NCBI GenBank assembly: GCA_030674155.1 | Contig: CM060328.1 | Span: 31,921,748-31,936,747, forward strand | Origin: Stramonita haemastoma | Lineage: Eukaryota; Mollusca; Gastropoda; Neogastropoda; Muricidae | Direction of reading: 5' to 3' | Length of the DNA stretch: 15,000 bases | Part shown: in pieces, positions 1 through 10,201 of the stretch | Layout of the letters: each line of letters begins with the position of its first letter | How positions within the stretch are numbered: the stretch's first letter is position 1 | Made by a program: the position numbers and the translations under genes | Notes under the pieces: model-generated | What the model saw: the letters and a program-made list of their open reading frames with translations, nothing else | Told to the model about the DNA's origin: nothing | Databases searched by the model: none

Positions 1-658
<658 letters not shown>

Positions 659-1190
659 ATAGTAATATTTGAATCTGATATGATTTATCATTCTGTTATC
701 ATTTCGGATCCCGAATATCAATATCAATTTTTGTGAAATAGTTTTCTAAAATTGTATTTCGTCTCTAAGCTATTGTTGCCATTCTAAAGCGAACTTCAAC
801 ATTATCACGCTCCATGATCAAAATGATCTTTCACGTATCTTTTGCTCCGTAATAAAGTGAAAATAAACTTTTTCTCATGCTTCTGGATGAAATTCTATTT
901 CATATCTGATTCCATATCACAGTGATTTTTACCTCTGTCATGCTGTAAAGTGAGAGGTCTTAATCTTCATCATGCTTCACAGCAACGAGGTGTTCTAGTT
1001 CATCATAAGATGGGTTTTCACATTTGTTTTGTTATTGAAGAAAGTTTTTTCACCTGTCATGTTCCTACTGAGTGTTTTTGTTTTTTAGTCCCGTTGAGTA
1101 TTACCTTTGTAAAAAGACGTTAAATAAGATTCGTTTTTACATTTAATGAAGTGTATTTTCTATTCTTTTACACTGTGCCATGACATGACG
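659..1190. other. AT-rich stretch without a recognisable gene
   Basis: No coding signal seen on either strand. Scattered short motifs such as CATCATGCTTCACAG and TGTCATG faintly resemble the 65-bp repeat that follows, so this may be an older, decayed part of the same array. Confidence 0.5.
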
Positions 1191-1517
1191 TTCACTTCTG
1201 TCGCACTTCGTGATAAAGTAGATTTCACTGTTGTTACGCTCTTTTAAGCAGCGGTTTCACTTCTGTTGCATTTCCTGATCAAGTAGATTTCACTGTTTGT
1301 CACGCTGTAGAAAGCTGCAGTATCCCTTCCGTCGCACTTCGTCATGAAGTAGGTTTCCCTGTTGTCACGCTCTTTTAACAGTGGTATCACTTCTGTTGCA
1401 CTTCAAAAGGAAGTAGATTTCACTGTTTGTCACGCTCTTTTAAGCAGTGATTTCACTTCTGTCGCACTTCATAAAGAAGTAGATTTCTCTGTTGTCCCGC
1501 TGTGTAAAGCTACTGTG
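1191..1517. repeat. 65-bp tandem repeat, five degenerate copies
   Basis: Copies start near 1191, 1256, 1322, 1386 and 1452 (spacing 64-66 bp). Each begins TTCACTTCTGTCGCACTTC or a close variant, then AAGTAGATTTCACTGTT, TGTCACGCT and a TTTTAAGCAG-like end. The plus-strand open frame across it is a by-product of the repeat. Confidence 0.85.
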
Positions 1518-1661
1518 TCATATTCCGTTATGAAGTCTCCCACCTCTTCGATACTTCAATACAAAATGGGTTTCACTTTCGTCAGCTGCAGGTTTTTTTT
1601 CTCTCTCTTGCTCTACCTCATGGTGACGGACTTTCTATAGTGAAAAAAGTTACCAATTATT

Positions 1662-2106
1662 TGTACTGCTGTCAGAGTTTTAGGAGAATGTATACTGCTC
1701 TCAGACATTAGGAGAAAGTGTACGGCTGTCAGATTTTAGGAGAATGTGTACGGCTGTCAGACTTTTAGGAGAATGTGTACTGCTGTCACGTTTTAGGAAG
1801 AATGTGTACGGCTGTCAGACTTTTAGGAGAATGTGTACTGCTGTCACGTTTTAGGAGAATGTGTACTGCTGTCACGTTTAGATGTTTCTGCTGTCAGTTT
1901 TAGGAGAATGTGTTACTGCTGTCAAGTTTTAGGAGAATGTGTTACTGCTGTCAAGTTTTAGAGAATGTGTCTGCTGTCAAGTTTTAGGAGAATGTGTTCT
2001 GCTGTCAGTTAGAGAATGTGTTTGTCAAGTTTAGAAGAATGTGTTCTGCTGTCAAGTTTTAGGAGAATGTCACGCTGTCAGATTTGAGGAGAATCTATGC
2101 TGCTCC
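1662..2106. repeat. 28-bp minisatellite, about 16 units
   Basis: The unit is TTTTAGGAGAATGTGTACTG followed by CTGTCACG or CTGTCAAG. Sixteen units can be counted. Variants GTAC, GTTAC and GTTCTG alternate, and several units after about 1870 are shortened by internal deletion. Confidence 0.9.
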
Positions 2107-2787
2107 CATCTTCTGTCCACTGAAAAAGATTGGAAATGGCACCAGAAACAACCTTTTTCACTCATAGTTTTCGCTGTTTGATCGTTTAATGACAGTCCTC
2201 TGGCTCTTGCACTTCGCATGACAAGTTTCATAGAAAACCACAACAAAACCAAACAATATCAGATTTGAAGTTTCACACTATTGTCTGCAGTTGTAGTCTT
2301 AGCTTATTATTCTGGCCCAGTAACTACAAACGCTTGTGCATGTATAAGGGGTTGTTGCATTTAGATGTTTGGCGACAGGGGAGGGGAAGGGGCAAGAGGA
2401 TTATCTATTTCATGCCTAGTAAAGTTGTCTCTTGGAAAATGGGGAACAAAATATTGGTAAAATCCAAGTGTGCTCAGATTGTTGGTATAATAAATAAATA
2501 ATAATAAACAAATTCACTGATACATGAACATTTATGGGTACAGAATAAAAACGTCAATTTGTAGATAACTGCAAGGGAATGAAATGAGGTTTGTGTTGTC
2601 AGTATGACGACACAGTGTGTTGTTCCGTCTTCTGATTTGATATAAACTTATCACGCCCTGTACAGCTCATTAGAATAGGACCAACACAGTCTTCTTAAAC
2701 ACAATAACCAAACGTTTCTCAACCCCTACACACGTAAACCCTGCCCCACCAAAAAAACACCCGAGCTCAAATCCAGCGTCCTGATCC
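2107..2787. other. Region below exon B, possible 3' UTR; no gene seen
   Basis: No supported coding frame. If exon B is used, its 3' untranslated region would lie here on the minus strand. An ATTAAA hexamer (2190-2185, minus) is a possible but weak polyadenylation signal. Plus-strand TAAATAAATAATAATAAA at about 2491 is simple AT sequence. Confidence 0.3.
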
Positions 2788-3060
2788 TCAGTACTCAGAA
2801 GAACACACGCGCACAAAGTTGTTGATGTTGGCCCTGTCAGGGAGCAACTGGTCCCTTCCAATGGAGTTGAGGGACATCCTGGAACACTCAGTGGAGACAT
2901 CAGACCCCCCGCCACAGCCACTGCCGGACAGAAACACGCCCAACGTGTACCCGCCTGCTGTGGGCAGCTGAGACAGACGACAGGCGTAGGGGGAGGGGGC
3001 AGGAGGACTGGTAGAGCAGACCCGAAGGCATCTCTGTGTCCCGGGGACTGAGGGAGCGAG
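2788..3060 (-). other. Coding-like continuation of exon B beyond its written stop
   Basis: Below the TGA at 3061 the exon B frame reopens for 90 codons to TGA at 2788-2790. It ends in a convincing peptide with SLNSIGRDQLLPDRANINNF followed by VRACSSEY. In the neighbouring frame, about 3130-3000, lies an equally tail-like Ser/Arg-rich stretch with RNSESSGSSRAERLTRSLSP. Moving from the exon B frame to this one and back needs one base gained somewhere in about 3180-3120 and one base lost at the C-rich run 2989-2999 (five C, one T, five C on this strand). The two shifts cancel, and the joined tail would be about 150 residues. It could be a sequencing or assembly error, a true allele difference, or decay of a once longer tail. 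Nothing here is recognised as a separate gene. Confidence 0.45.
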
Positions 3061-3242
3061 TCAGACGCTCTGCCCGGGACGACCCTGAGGATTCCGAGTT
3101 GCGGGCCGTGGAGCGGTGAGTGTACAGCAGCGCTGTGCGGTGTTTGCCCACGTGACTTCCGGTCCCGCGCCGTTTCCGCCATGGTTTTGAAGACAGTAGC
3201 AGCAGAGAATGAACTCTCGTTTGAACTGAATGGTAAAGGTGC
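3061..3242 (-). CDS. GnRHR: Alternative terminal exon B: cysteine-bearing C-terminal tail of the GPCR
   Basis: The acceptor GCTCTGGTTTCAG (AG at 3244-3243) is followed by GC, which completes the same split Gly codon, then ACC TTT ACC. The tail starts TFTIQFKREFILCCYC. FTxxF-K-R-E fits helix 8 after NPIVYG, and the CCYC cluster is a likely palmitoylation site. As written, the frame runs 59 residues to TGA at 3061-3063. The exon would follow TM7 by skipping exon A, with a 6870-nt intron, so A and B are mutually exclusive ends. Composition is markedly more GC-rich and CpG-rich than the surroundings, marking a coding island that continues below 3061. The first 20 or so residues are solid. The distal tail is uncertain, because a different frame looks more protein-like there (see the next entry). 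Confidence 0.75.
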
Positions 3243-5583
3243 CTGAAACCAGAGCAAGTAGCCAGTTTTAACACGCACGCTCTATGATTTTTTCTGTTGT
3301 TTTTTTTGGTAATAGATTTTTTGGTGATTTATTTTCCATAAAAATCAGCTTTTACATTTCAAATATGTGATCTGAATGGTGTATGGCTTCTTGTGCCTCT
3401 CCGAAGAGCACGTACACAAACAGTGAATATCTGAATTTTGAAAATTTCAAATTAGTCACTAGCTTTCGGCTTTTGTTGCCGAAGCTGCTTTGAAAAGACT
3501 GAACAAAGTTTTTAAGCTACTTGCTCTGATTTTATATTTGTTGGGAGACACTTTTTTTTTTTTTTTTGGGGGGGGGGGAGGGTGTGATTGTATTTATTGT
3601 CCATTTAGACTGACCTTTGTGTAGTGCACAGTTCCTTGTGTTCCTGTAAAGAATGGTGTAAAAAACTTACACTCTAGGCAGTGTAAATATTTTGAATAGC
3701 AAAAATGAAAAATGTTGCATGATTTCACCCTGACAACAAAGTACAGAATGCGAACTTTCAACTGCATTCATTGCATTTGACATCTATCATTTGCCAGATT
3801 CTAAAAAACAACTCTGAGTGCAGAAGTGACAAATCCACATAGAGCTAAGAACCAGCAAAATCTAAGAATCAAAACAAAACTAAGAATCGACTTAGAACTA
3901 AGAATCGACATAGAACTAAAAATCAACCCTTTAACTGACAAAGACTTTGTCAAACGATAATCAGAGTGTTTGAAATGTTCGAAGCATGCTGCATCACTGC
4001 ATGGTGCCTTGTAGGCGAGACTCAGAGAAAGATGGAGGAGGTGCTGGTAGAGATAGAACACTTTTCTTTGGAACATTTTCTGTTTAAGATATGTGTGTCT
4101 TGGCATCTGGCCTTTCTTCGTTCTGCAACCAGTCTTCAGAAACGTTACAATGGCGTCTACAACAAGCTTCTACTGATAAAGAATCTTGTACAAGGAAATG
4201 AATTTTCGATGAAGGCCAGACCATCAGAGTTTATATTTGTGTAATTTGGAGTTCAAACTGCGTACTTGTAAGAAATATCTGATGCACAGCAGAGAAAATG
4301 TGAGGGCTTGCACACAACCTGGCTTCTCATTCAGCCCTGTCGAAGTGCATGTACATTCTTTTAAAATCTACCATTACCAGCCCCAGAGTGCAACATTCCG
4401 TTTTCGCAATCGTTGGACTGTAGAAATTCACTTCAGCCACCATGGAGGCACACAAGAGTTTAGGTCTTTCGTTGCCAGAAGTGGTGGTGCTTACTCTAAA
4501 CATGACCCACCAAATAGTGAGCTTTCCTTAAAGCCATTACTTCCGAATCCCTTCAACAGGCCAGTAGTAAAGGAGAGCCCTAAATCACCCCTGCCCGGTA
4601 TGTCTCTTTAAACCTTCTACCATTCAAAGCTTTTCAGCTCTTTCAGAGATCTAGCAGCCATCCAGCATTGTGACTGTCATTTCTCGTTCTCGAACTGAGT
4701 ACTGTCCTTAGCTATCTATAAAAGGTACAGCAAGCCATGGTTTTACACTTTCTACCAAGACTGCCCTGTAGAGACTAGTGGTCATGATTACCCTGTTGTG
4801 CTGATGCAAGAAATGGGCAGCAGGGCTTTGTCATCTGCAACAGTTCCAGAAACGAAGGTTCTGAATGATGTGAAACACGGAATGGATACGAGCGGTGCCC
4901 AGGGTTCATGCACTGACGGAAAACTTTTTTTCTCTTGAGAAACGAACACAGACTATCAAAAGCCACCTACAGTAATAACACGCGTTGTCACATGTGTTTC
5001 AGCTTTCATTTTCACTTCTTCTGCTGTCTTGCTTGTTTTGTAACAAGTTGCTGAGTTCTCATTTGCTGAAATGTTTTAGTTTACAACATGAAATATCATG
5101 CATTTTTTTCCGTGATCAGCTACACCTTTAGGCAGTTATGAACTCGGAGACCAGAGAAACTGTGAAACTATTTGGTCTGATTTAAATTGAAATACATTCA
5201 TACTGGTAGAGTCATTAATTAGCAAATAAAAAAAACATCAATTCCTTTATAAACACCGCATACATTACGCTGTCAATAATCAGAAATCAGTTCAATAAGT
5301 CAAAAGAAGCTTGTAAAAAGTTGTCGTTTAACTATTAGCTGGAGATATTTTTCGGCTAATTAGCTTTTTCAATTAATCACTTAAGAAATCAGTCAGCAGT
5401 CTAGCTAATCGGATGTCTGACCGAAAGCAACCAGAAACCAAGCAAAACATAGACATCTTCTACCTATATCAGTCATTACCAAGCCAATGTAGACAGCTTC
5501 TACTTAAATCAACCAGCTATCCAGCTAGTTTTCCATTCAGTTTGCCGCTGTAGTATGCTCCAGTGCAGAGAACAAGAGTTAGG

Positions 5584-5586
<3 letters not shown>
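3243..5586. other. Mostly unique sequence between exons A and B, part 1; no gene supported
   Basis: Contains a T run followed by a G run (about 3551-3579). About 3855-3930 holds a short imperfect repeat built on CTAAGAATCGACTTAGAA. A plus-strand 124-codon open frame at 4237-4611 has no recognisable domain. Within it a good Kozak context (CCACCATGG, ATG at 4442) heads only a 29-codon frame. About 5430-5520 shows weak internal repetition (AGACATCTTCTAC / AGACAGCTTCTAC). Confidence 0.5.

Positions 5587-5655
<69 letters not shown>
5587..5655. repeat. (AC)n microsatellite, 69 bp
   Basis: An uninterrupted AC dinucleotide array on the plus strand. Confidence 0.95.
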
Positions 5656-5656
<1 letters not shown>

Positions 5657-7426
5657 CCACATCAGTTTCAGTGCACTATTGATCCAGACAGTGAACTGAG
5701 GGGCACACGATTGCTGAGAAAGCCATGAAGGCCGTATCCAAAATGGCTTCAATTTGGCCAGTGACCACAAGGGCAAAATCATTCCTCAGGGAAGGGAGCT
5801 TCTTTTGTCATCATCATCTCAGACAGCATCGATCCCCCAACACGGCCGTTAAGTCCCCTCTGACCTCCTCCACCTCCCTGGGGACACGCCGAATGCCAGA
5901 CACTGACTTGCACTTCCGGAACGATCAGTCGTCCATTCATCGATGGGCTCCACTCCACTGTTGCTTTGTGATCGTGGTATGGTATGGCCTTTCTTGCAGT
6001 TTCTCATCTCAGAATTTCTTCTTCTTATTGCTCAGTATCAATGGAGATTTCCGAACGGTTTTTTCAGACTCTGATGTGAAAATGATTGATTTTCTCCTCA
6101 AATGTGTTGCAATCAGGGTTTTCTTTCCGGTGTTTTTTTTGTGTTTTTCGTTGTTGGAGAGATTTTTGATAGTTGTTGTGTTAGTTTATGGTTTTCTTGT
6201 TGCTTTTTTGGTATTTGAAGTGCTCGTGCATGTTGACTGTCGCTTCTCCTGCCTGTTTCCAGATTGTTGATGTCAGTTGAGAGTTATCATGGCCATTGTT
6301 TTCCGTTAAAGTATTTCATTTGTTAATCTTTTCCCTAAGAGAAATCCAGTTTTACTGTTCTGACTTCGGCGTACTCTGTTCTCAGTTTCGTTGTTTCTTG
6401 AAAGATGTTGTTATCATGTTTTGCCCTGTTGAGGTGACAGCTGGCTTTCCTGGTTGCTCAAACTTAAATCAACATGAAGTTGCCCACTGTGTGTTTCCAA
6501 ATGATAAAAATAAACTTTTATAGCGTATCAGCAAAAAAGACCCACGGCAATCATTAAGAAAATAGTCATCAGCTTTGGTATCTGGTAGGAAGTGTGTTAC
6601 TTAGTACAAGATGGATACAGATTGCAGCTTTGGTTGTTTCAGTATAAAATCACTGTCTTTTGACAAGACTGAATTTGCATGTAGCAAAACAAACAAATCG
6701 CACTTACAGCGTAGGCAAAAGCACTTACAGATTCATGTACACAATCGATACATTTGTTTTGTAATCTGTTTTGGATGAAAGCTAAACTTATTTATACTTT
6801 TCTGTCCAAGGACTTGTAAAAGTAATGTTCTCAGGTTTGTTACGTTCTTAAAACCCCAATGTCCTTAGCAGATTCTGTATGTTTTTACATCTGCATAGCT
6901 ATTGTTATTCAAGCTCTAAAGTGTACAAGTTAAAGCATATCTGTTAAACAGAAAAAATAGATGAAAGGAAATACTGAAAGCATGCAAACTTTGGCTGCAT
7001 ATGAGTTCATCATTATTTGAAAAATGTCATTGACGTAGCCAGATATTCCCCCCAAATGTACAAAAATGACAGGCACAGCACATGAACTGGATTAAACAAC
7101 AATTAAACAAAATAAGCATGATCACCGGGACATCAGTTCATACATCCTCAGGCCAAAGTATAGACCCCCAAAACTACCAGCAGTTCCAGTTTTCCAACAT
7201 CCAAACACATTTTTCAAGGTGGCGGATAAACTTACACGTCCACCGCTTAGGTTCGGTTCCAACAAAACACGGAGAGTGCACATGAACAGCTAGGCATCAG
7301 ACGGCAAGTGACCACTCTACTGGCTCTGGTGTCAGCAGGAAAGCAGAAAGAAGATATGTGAGGTAGGTGGGTGGGAAGGAAGGGAAGAGGATCGGAGGGA
7401 GGCGGCAGGGCATGCAGCGAACTCCT
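5656..7426. other. Sequence between exons A and B, part 2; no gene supported
   Basis: About 5660-5990 is more GC-rich than its surroundings and could be an old interspersed element, but I cannot name a family. About 6000-6270 is T-rich, and its 181-codon plus frame is low in information. Sequence just below 7427 would be the 3' UTR of exon A; I see no canonical AATAAA on the minus strand close to the stop. Confidence 0.4.
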
Positions 7427-7548
7427 TCACATGAGTCTGGCAGAGCAGGAGTGTGTGCTGCCATAGGAAGTTCCGCTCAGACCCAACTTCAATTTTAACC
7501 ACAGGCTAAACCGGCGTCTTTCTCGCCGGTACGCTGTCGTGAACATCC
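7427..7548 (-). CDS. GnRHR: Alternative terminal exon A: short basic C-terminal tail of the GPCR
   Basis: The acceptor CTGATTTCAG (AG at 7550-7549) is followed by GG, which completes the split Gly codon of NPIVYG. Thirty-nine residues and a TGA stop (7427-7429) follow. The tail begins MFTTAYRRERRRFSLW, continues LKLKLGLSG, and ends with a Ser/Thr/Cys-containing stretch ending SARLM. The opening residues fit an amphipathic helix 8 directly after TM7: positions 2-3 (FT) and 8-9 (RE) match exon B, with Y/F and K/R exchanges between. It is very rich in Arg and Lys and has no palmitoylation-type cysteine near the membrane; its only Cys is six residues from the end. The intron from TM7 would be 2564 nt. 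I chose this reading because splice phase, acceptor and sequence all agree; the open frame upstream of 7548 is intron. It could alternatively be a decaying duplicate, but no disruption is visible. Confidence 0.8.
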
Positions 7549-7998
7549 CTGAAATCAGACAGTCAGCCATGACAGACAGCACTGTCGGTTTGTCATCAAT
7601 CAAGTCTGGATCATTCTGCATGGGAAACGAAGATCTGTCATAGGACGAAATGGTATACATTTTGTGTTGAATGTTCAACTTTTTTTGTTACCTATGCATC
7701 ATTCGTTCATGATAGTATTAGCTCACCTTAAAGAGTTTATTATTAAAAATAAGATGTGCACTAACACAGCAGAAGGAGTCTTATGATACGTTATTACAAT
7801 GACTATCACTGTAGCGTCGGAAAATTTGAAATAAAAAAATGCATAAGTAGAGAAACAATCTTGTGAATATTATAGCATTCATATTCACTGTAGTTCTAAA
7901 AAATTTCGAACGAAAATATTTGTATGTGACACAACAGCAAAGAACGAAATGTGGGGTATGCACACAAGACATATGATATGGGAACACCTTTTTGGGAG

Positions 7999-8278
7999 AA
8001 GTGAACTAGTGGAAGGGCAACGTTCCAAGAACGCAAGATTCCATGTCCGTGGTTCGATACCCAGTTGGTCATGGGTTTCTTCACAGATTTAGAGTAGTGT
8101 CTATGCAGTTCACCCAGCTGTAAATGGGTACCTGCCCTCTTTAGGGTCAGGGAAGGTAAAGCAGCGAGGGAGAGGAGATGGGTGCCGTCCTCAATGTACT
8201 GGCCCCTAGAGAAGCTGAGGTCTCTGATGCATCACTCCCCTACGACTACATAGGTTATGGGACACCTTTACCTTTACT
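7999..8278 (+). mobile_element. tRNA-derived SINE with (CCTTTA) tail
   Basis: A box-B-like GTGGTTCGATACCCAG (about 8049) follows a degenerate box A (about 8008). The body has CTGTAAATGGGTACCTG, a motif I associate with molluscan SINEs, and it ends in ACCTTTACCTTTAC. It lies in the TM7-to-exon A intron, opposite to the gene. The exact 5' end is uncertain. Confidence 0.6.
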
Positions 8279-8382
8279 ATGAAATATTTCTTAAATAAGA
8301 CCTCAAACCAAAGCTGGAATTAAGTTTGTGATACCCCTACTTGTTAACCTTCTTTTTACACTTCAATGATAAAAGTACACGT

Positions 8383-8497
8383 TATTTTGAATGAGACAAC
8401 AGCAAGTATTCTGAATGAGACAACAGCAAGTATTCTGAATGAGACACACAGCAAGTATTTTGAATGAGACAACAGCAAGTATTCTGAATGAGACAAC
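8383..8497. repeat. 24-bp tandem repeat, about five copies
   Basis: The unit is TATTCTGAATGAGACAACAG plus CAAG. Copies are nearly identical (C/T at one site, one CA insertion), so the array is young. No coding frame uses it. Confidence 0.9.
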
Positions 8498-8659
8498 ACA
8501 ATTCAAGCGTCAATGCATGCTGCCTCTGACATCATTCTTGTAGAAAGAAAATTAATTTCGCTAGAATCATTGATTATACACTTAGAAGACGAAAGATGGT
8601 CGATTTGCTTTTGGTGATACGTTTTTAGCTTGCGAACTACATGCCACAGAGGCAACAAT

Positions 8660-8985
8660 GACATCACATGAAACACTACGCAGTGATACAACACCAAGCA
8701 ACGTGTACACGACGCATTGCAATACAACATAGTCAAACACAATACGGTAGAAATCTACTCGCTCCAAGCTACGGCACAATATCATACATAATGATCCGAT
8801 ATGTACGAACAAGTGGGATGAAATGCAATGAGATGCAATGCGAGGCGATACGATGCTATACGATACGAATCGACTTGACATAGTGTGGTTGAACGCAACG
8901 TTATACAACAAAACACAGCAATGTACTACAACACTAAAGACAACGTAATTCGATACGGTGTAATACAATACGATGGTATACTTTG
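8660..8985. repeat. Decayed simple-sequence region built on ATACG/ATACA/ATGCA
   Basis: Dense imperfect recurrences of CGATACGATG, AATACAATACGATGG and GATGCAATGCGAG. Open frames on both strands reflect the lack of stops in the repeat, not coding. Confidence 0.6.
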
Positions 8986-9111
8986 TGATGAGTGTGATTC
9001 AGCCTAATAATTCAAACCAATCATCATTCAAAGAAGGTTGCTGGATATCAAACAATGTCACCTAGAACTTAATGCAGGAAATAAAAACTGGTGCGGGGGA
9101 GAGGGGCCGGG

Positions 9112-9205
9112 GGATGGGTGAGATAGCCTAGTGGTTAGAGCGTTGTTCCTATGATCTGACGGCCTGAGTTCGAGCCACTGCCAGGGTATTTATGGGAATT
9201 TTCAC
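9112..9205 (+). mobile_element. Truncated tRNA-derived SINE head (TAGCCTAGTGG type)
   Basis: Box A TAGCCTAGTGGTTAGAGCG and box B GAGTTCGAGCC are 34 bp apart, start to start; GATCTGACGG lies between. The sequence after it (GGGAATTTTCACCTG) matches the start of the body of the copy at about 13725, after which similarity is lost. It is not a functional tRNA gene: no cloverleaf closes. Confidence 0.6.
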
Positions 9206-10112
9206 CTGAAGTTTATAATAAAAACAAACAAACCAAAAATAAAAAAACATAACCAACATCGGTACCAAAAGGACACGTAGGAATTAAGAAGAAGCAGAGA
9301 GGTTGTTTTGGCAAGATGAGAATTTGATTCTGACAAAGACGCCTGCTTGATTTGTACAGCAAATCTTTCACAGATTTAATGTATTGTGTTGTACTGAATA
9401 TCACTTCCAGTTACAGCAGATTTCTCTGTGTGAAATCCAGACTGCTCTCCCCAGGTAATATAGCGTGTTGCCGCAAAAACAGCGCATTCCACTAAAAAAA
9501 AACCCAACATTTTCCTGTCTACTGTACATTTTGTTTCCATGTGGGAGTGCTTATTTCTTCAGAATTGTACCAGGAACAACTCTCTTGTTGCCGTGTTTTT
9601 TGGTTTTGTTTTACATGAGCTAAATATGTTGCATATTGACGTCTGTTTGACATCTCATCCAAAAGACTACCATCTTCACCACTACTCCATGTCTCGTGAC
9701 TGAAGAAAAAGTTCGGGCTCAAATACAAGCTCTGCTATCAAATTTCTCGAATTGCAGAGGAACTGAGGTGGAAAAGAGAAGGGAAAGGAAAATAGGAACG
9801 AAAGAAGGAAGGGAGGGAATAAAACTGAAACAACATTAAGACAAGTAAGCAAAACACACTTGCAAACAAACAAAACAATTGTTGAGGAAAATGTAGTGAG
9901 AAAAACAATATTATAAAACAAGCTGATAAACAGACAAAGACATAAAAAATACAAAGCAAAAAAACGCACAAAACCCAAAAAAAAACACGTTGCAATAGTT
10001 CTACAACAGCAACACCACTAAGTATTCAGTTTGGAAAGGTAAAAAGAAGATGCATACACCTGAAAAGCACCGAAAAAAAAGACACACGATGAAATGATAA
10101 TTTTCAACTTAC
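9206..10112. other. Intron sequence next to the TM7 exon; A-rich, no gene
   Basis: Plus-strand sequence is rich in A and AAAC runs, especially about 9770-10000. Minus-strand open frames here are Phe/Leu-rich low-complexity by-products. Confidence 0.5.
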
Positions 10113-10201
10113 CGTAGACTATGGGGTTGATACAGGAATTGGAAACAGCAAACAGGAACAGACCTCTCTGAATTTTAGGATCAATTTTTGTGGCTGATTC
10201 T
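10113..10201 (-). CDS. GnRHR: GnRH/AKH-type GPCR, internal exon encoding ECL3 and TM7
   Basis: An 89-nt exon has a pyrimidine-rich acceptor ending TTTCTCAG (AG at 10203-10202) and a perfect donor, TACG|GTAAGT. It completes the Arg codon from the TM6 exon and encodes [13 protein letters not shown], then [16 protein letters not shown], then leaves one base (G) of a Gly codon, so it ends in phase 1. NPIVY is the NPxxY motif of helix 7. The NSC-NP spacing and the IQRGLFLFA run match the GnRH/AKH receptor group. The family's typical mammalian member has D in place of the N of NPxxY; here the N is kept. Reading through the donor without splicing gives 31 further residues to a stop at about 10018, so intron retention would also end the protein. 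The phase-1 donor fits two different downstream exons, A and B. Confidence 0.9.

Noticed and set aside
1191..2106. CRISPR-like or other spacer-repeat array in the tandem repeats
   Set aside because: Units are contiguous and diverging with no unique spacers, and the genome is eukaryotic.
2670..3278. A continuous 202-codon minus-strand frame over the GC-rich block
   Set aside because: It is the third frame, not used by exon B or its continuation. Its Pro/Leu-rich content looks like an overlap by-product of GC-rich coding sequence.
4237..4611. A 124-codon plus-strand frame ending near a GTATGT, and a small frame with perfect Kozak context at 4442
   Set aside because: No recognisable domain, no matching neighbouring exons and ordinary composition; the Kozak frame is only 29 codons.
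5725..6270. A 181-codon plus-strand frame
   Set aside because: The second half is a T-rich Phe/Leu/Val run and the first half has no recognisable family; the length is plausible by chance in T-rich DNA.
9118..9190. A tRNA gene call at the TAGCCTAGTGG...GTTCGAGCC element, and similarly in the other SINE heads
   Set aside because: Promoter boxes are present but acceptor and anticodon stems do not pair, and the element matches SINE heads elsewhere in the window.
10018..10060. A second acceptor-like site (GCTTTTCAG, AG at 10061-10060) just below the TM7 donor, giving a short hydrophobic tail
   Set aside because: The phase would fit, but the intron would be only 53 nt and the peptide does not resemble helix 8; exons A and B fit far better.
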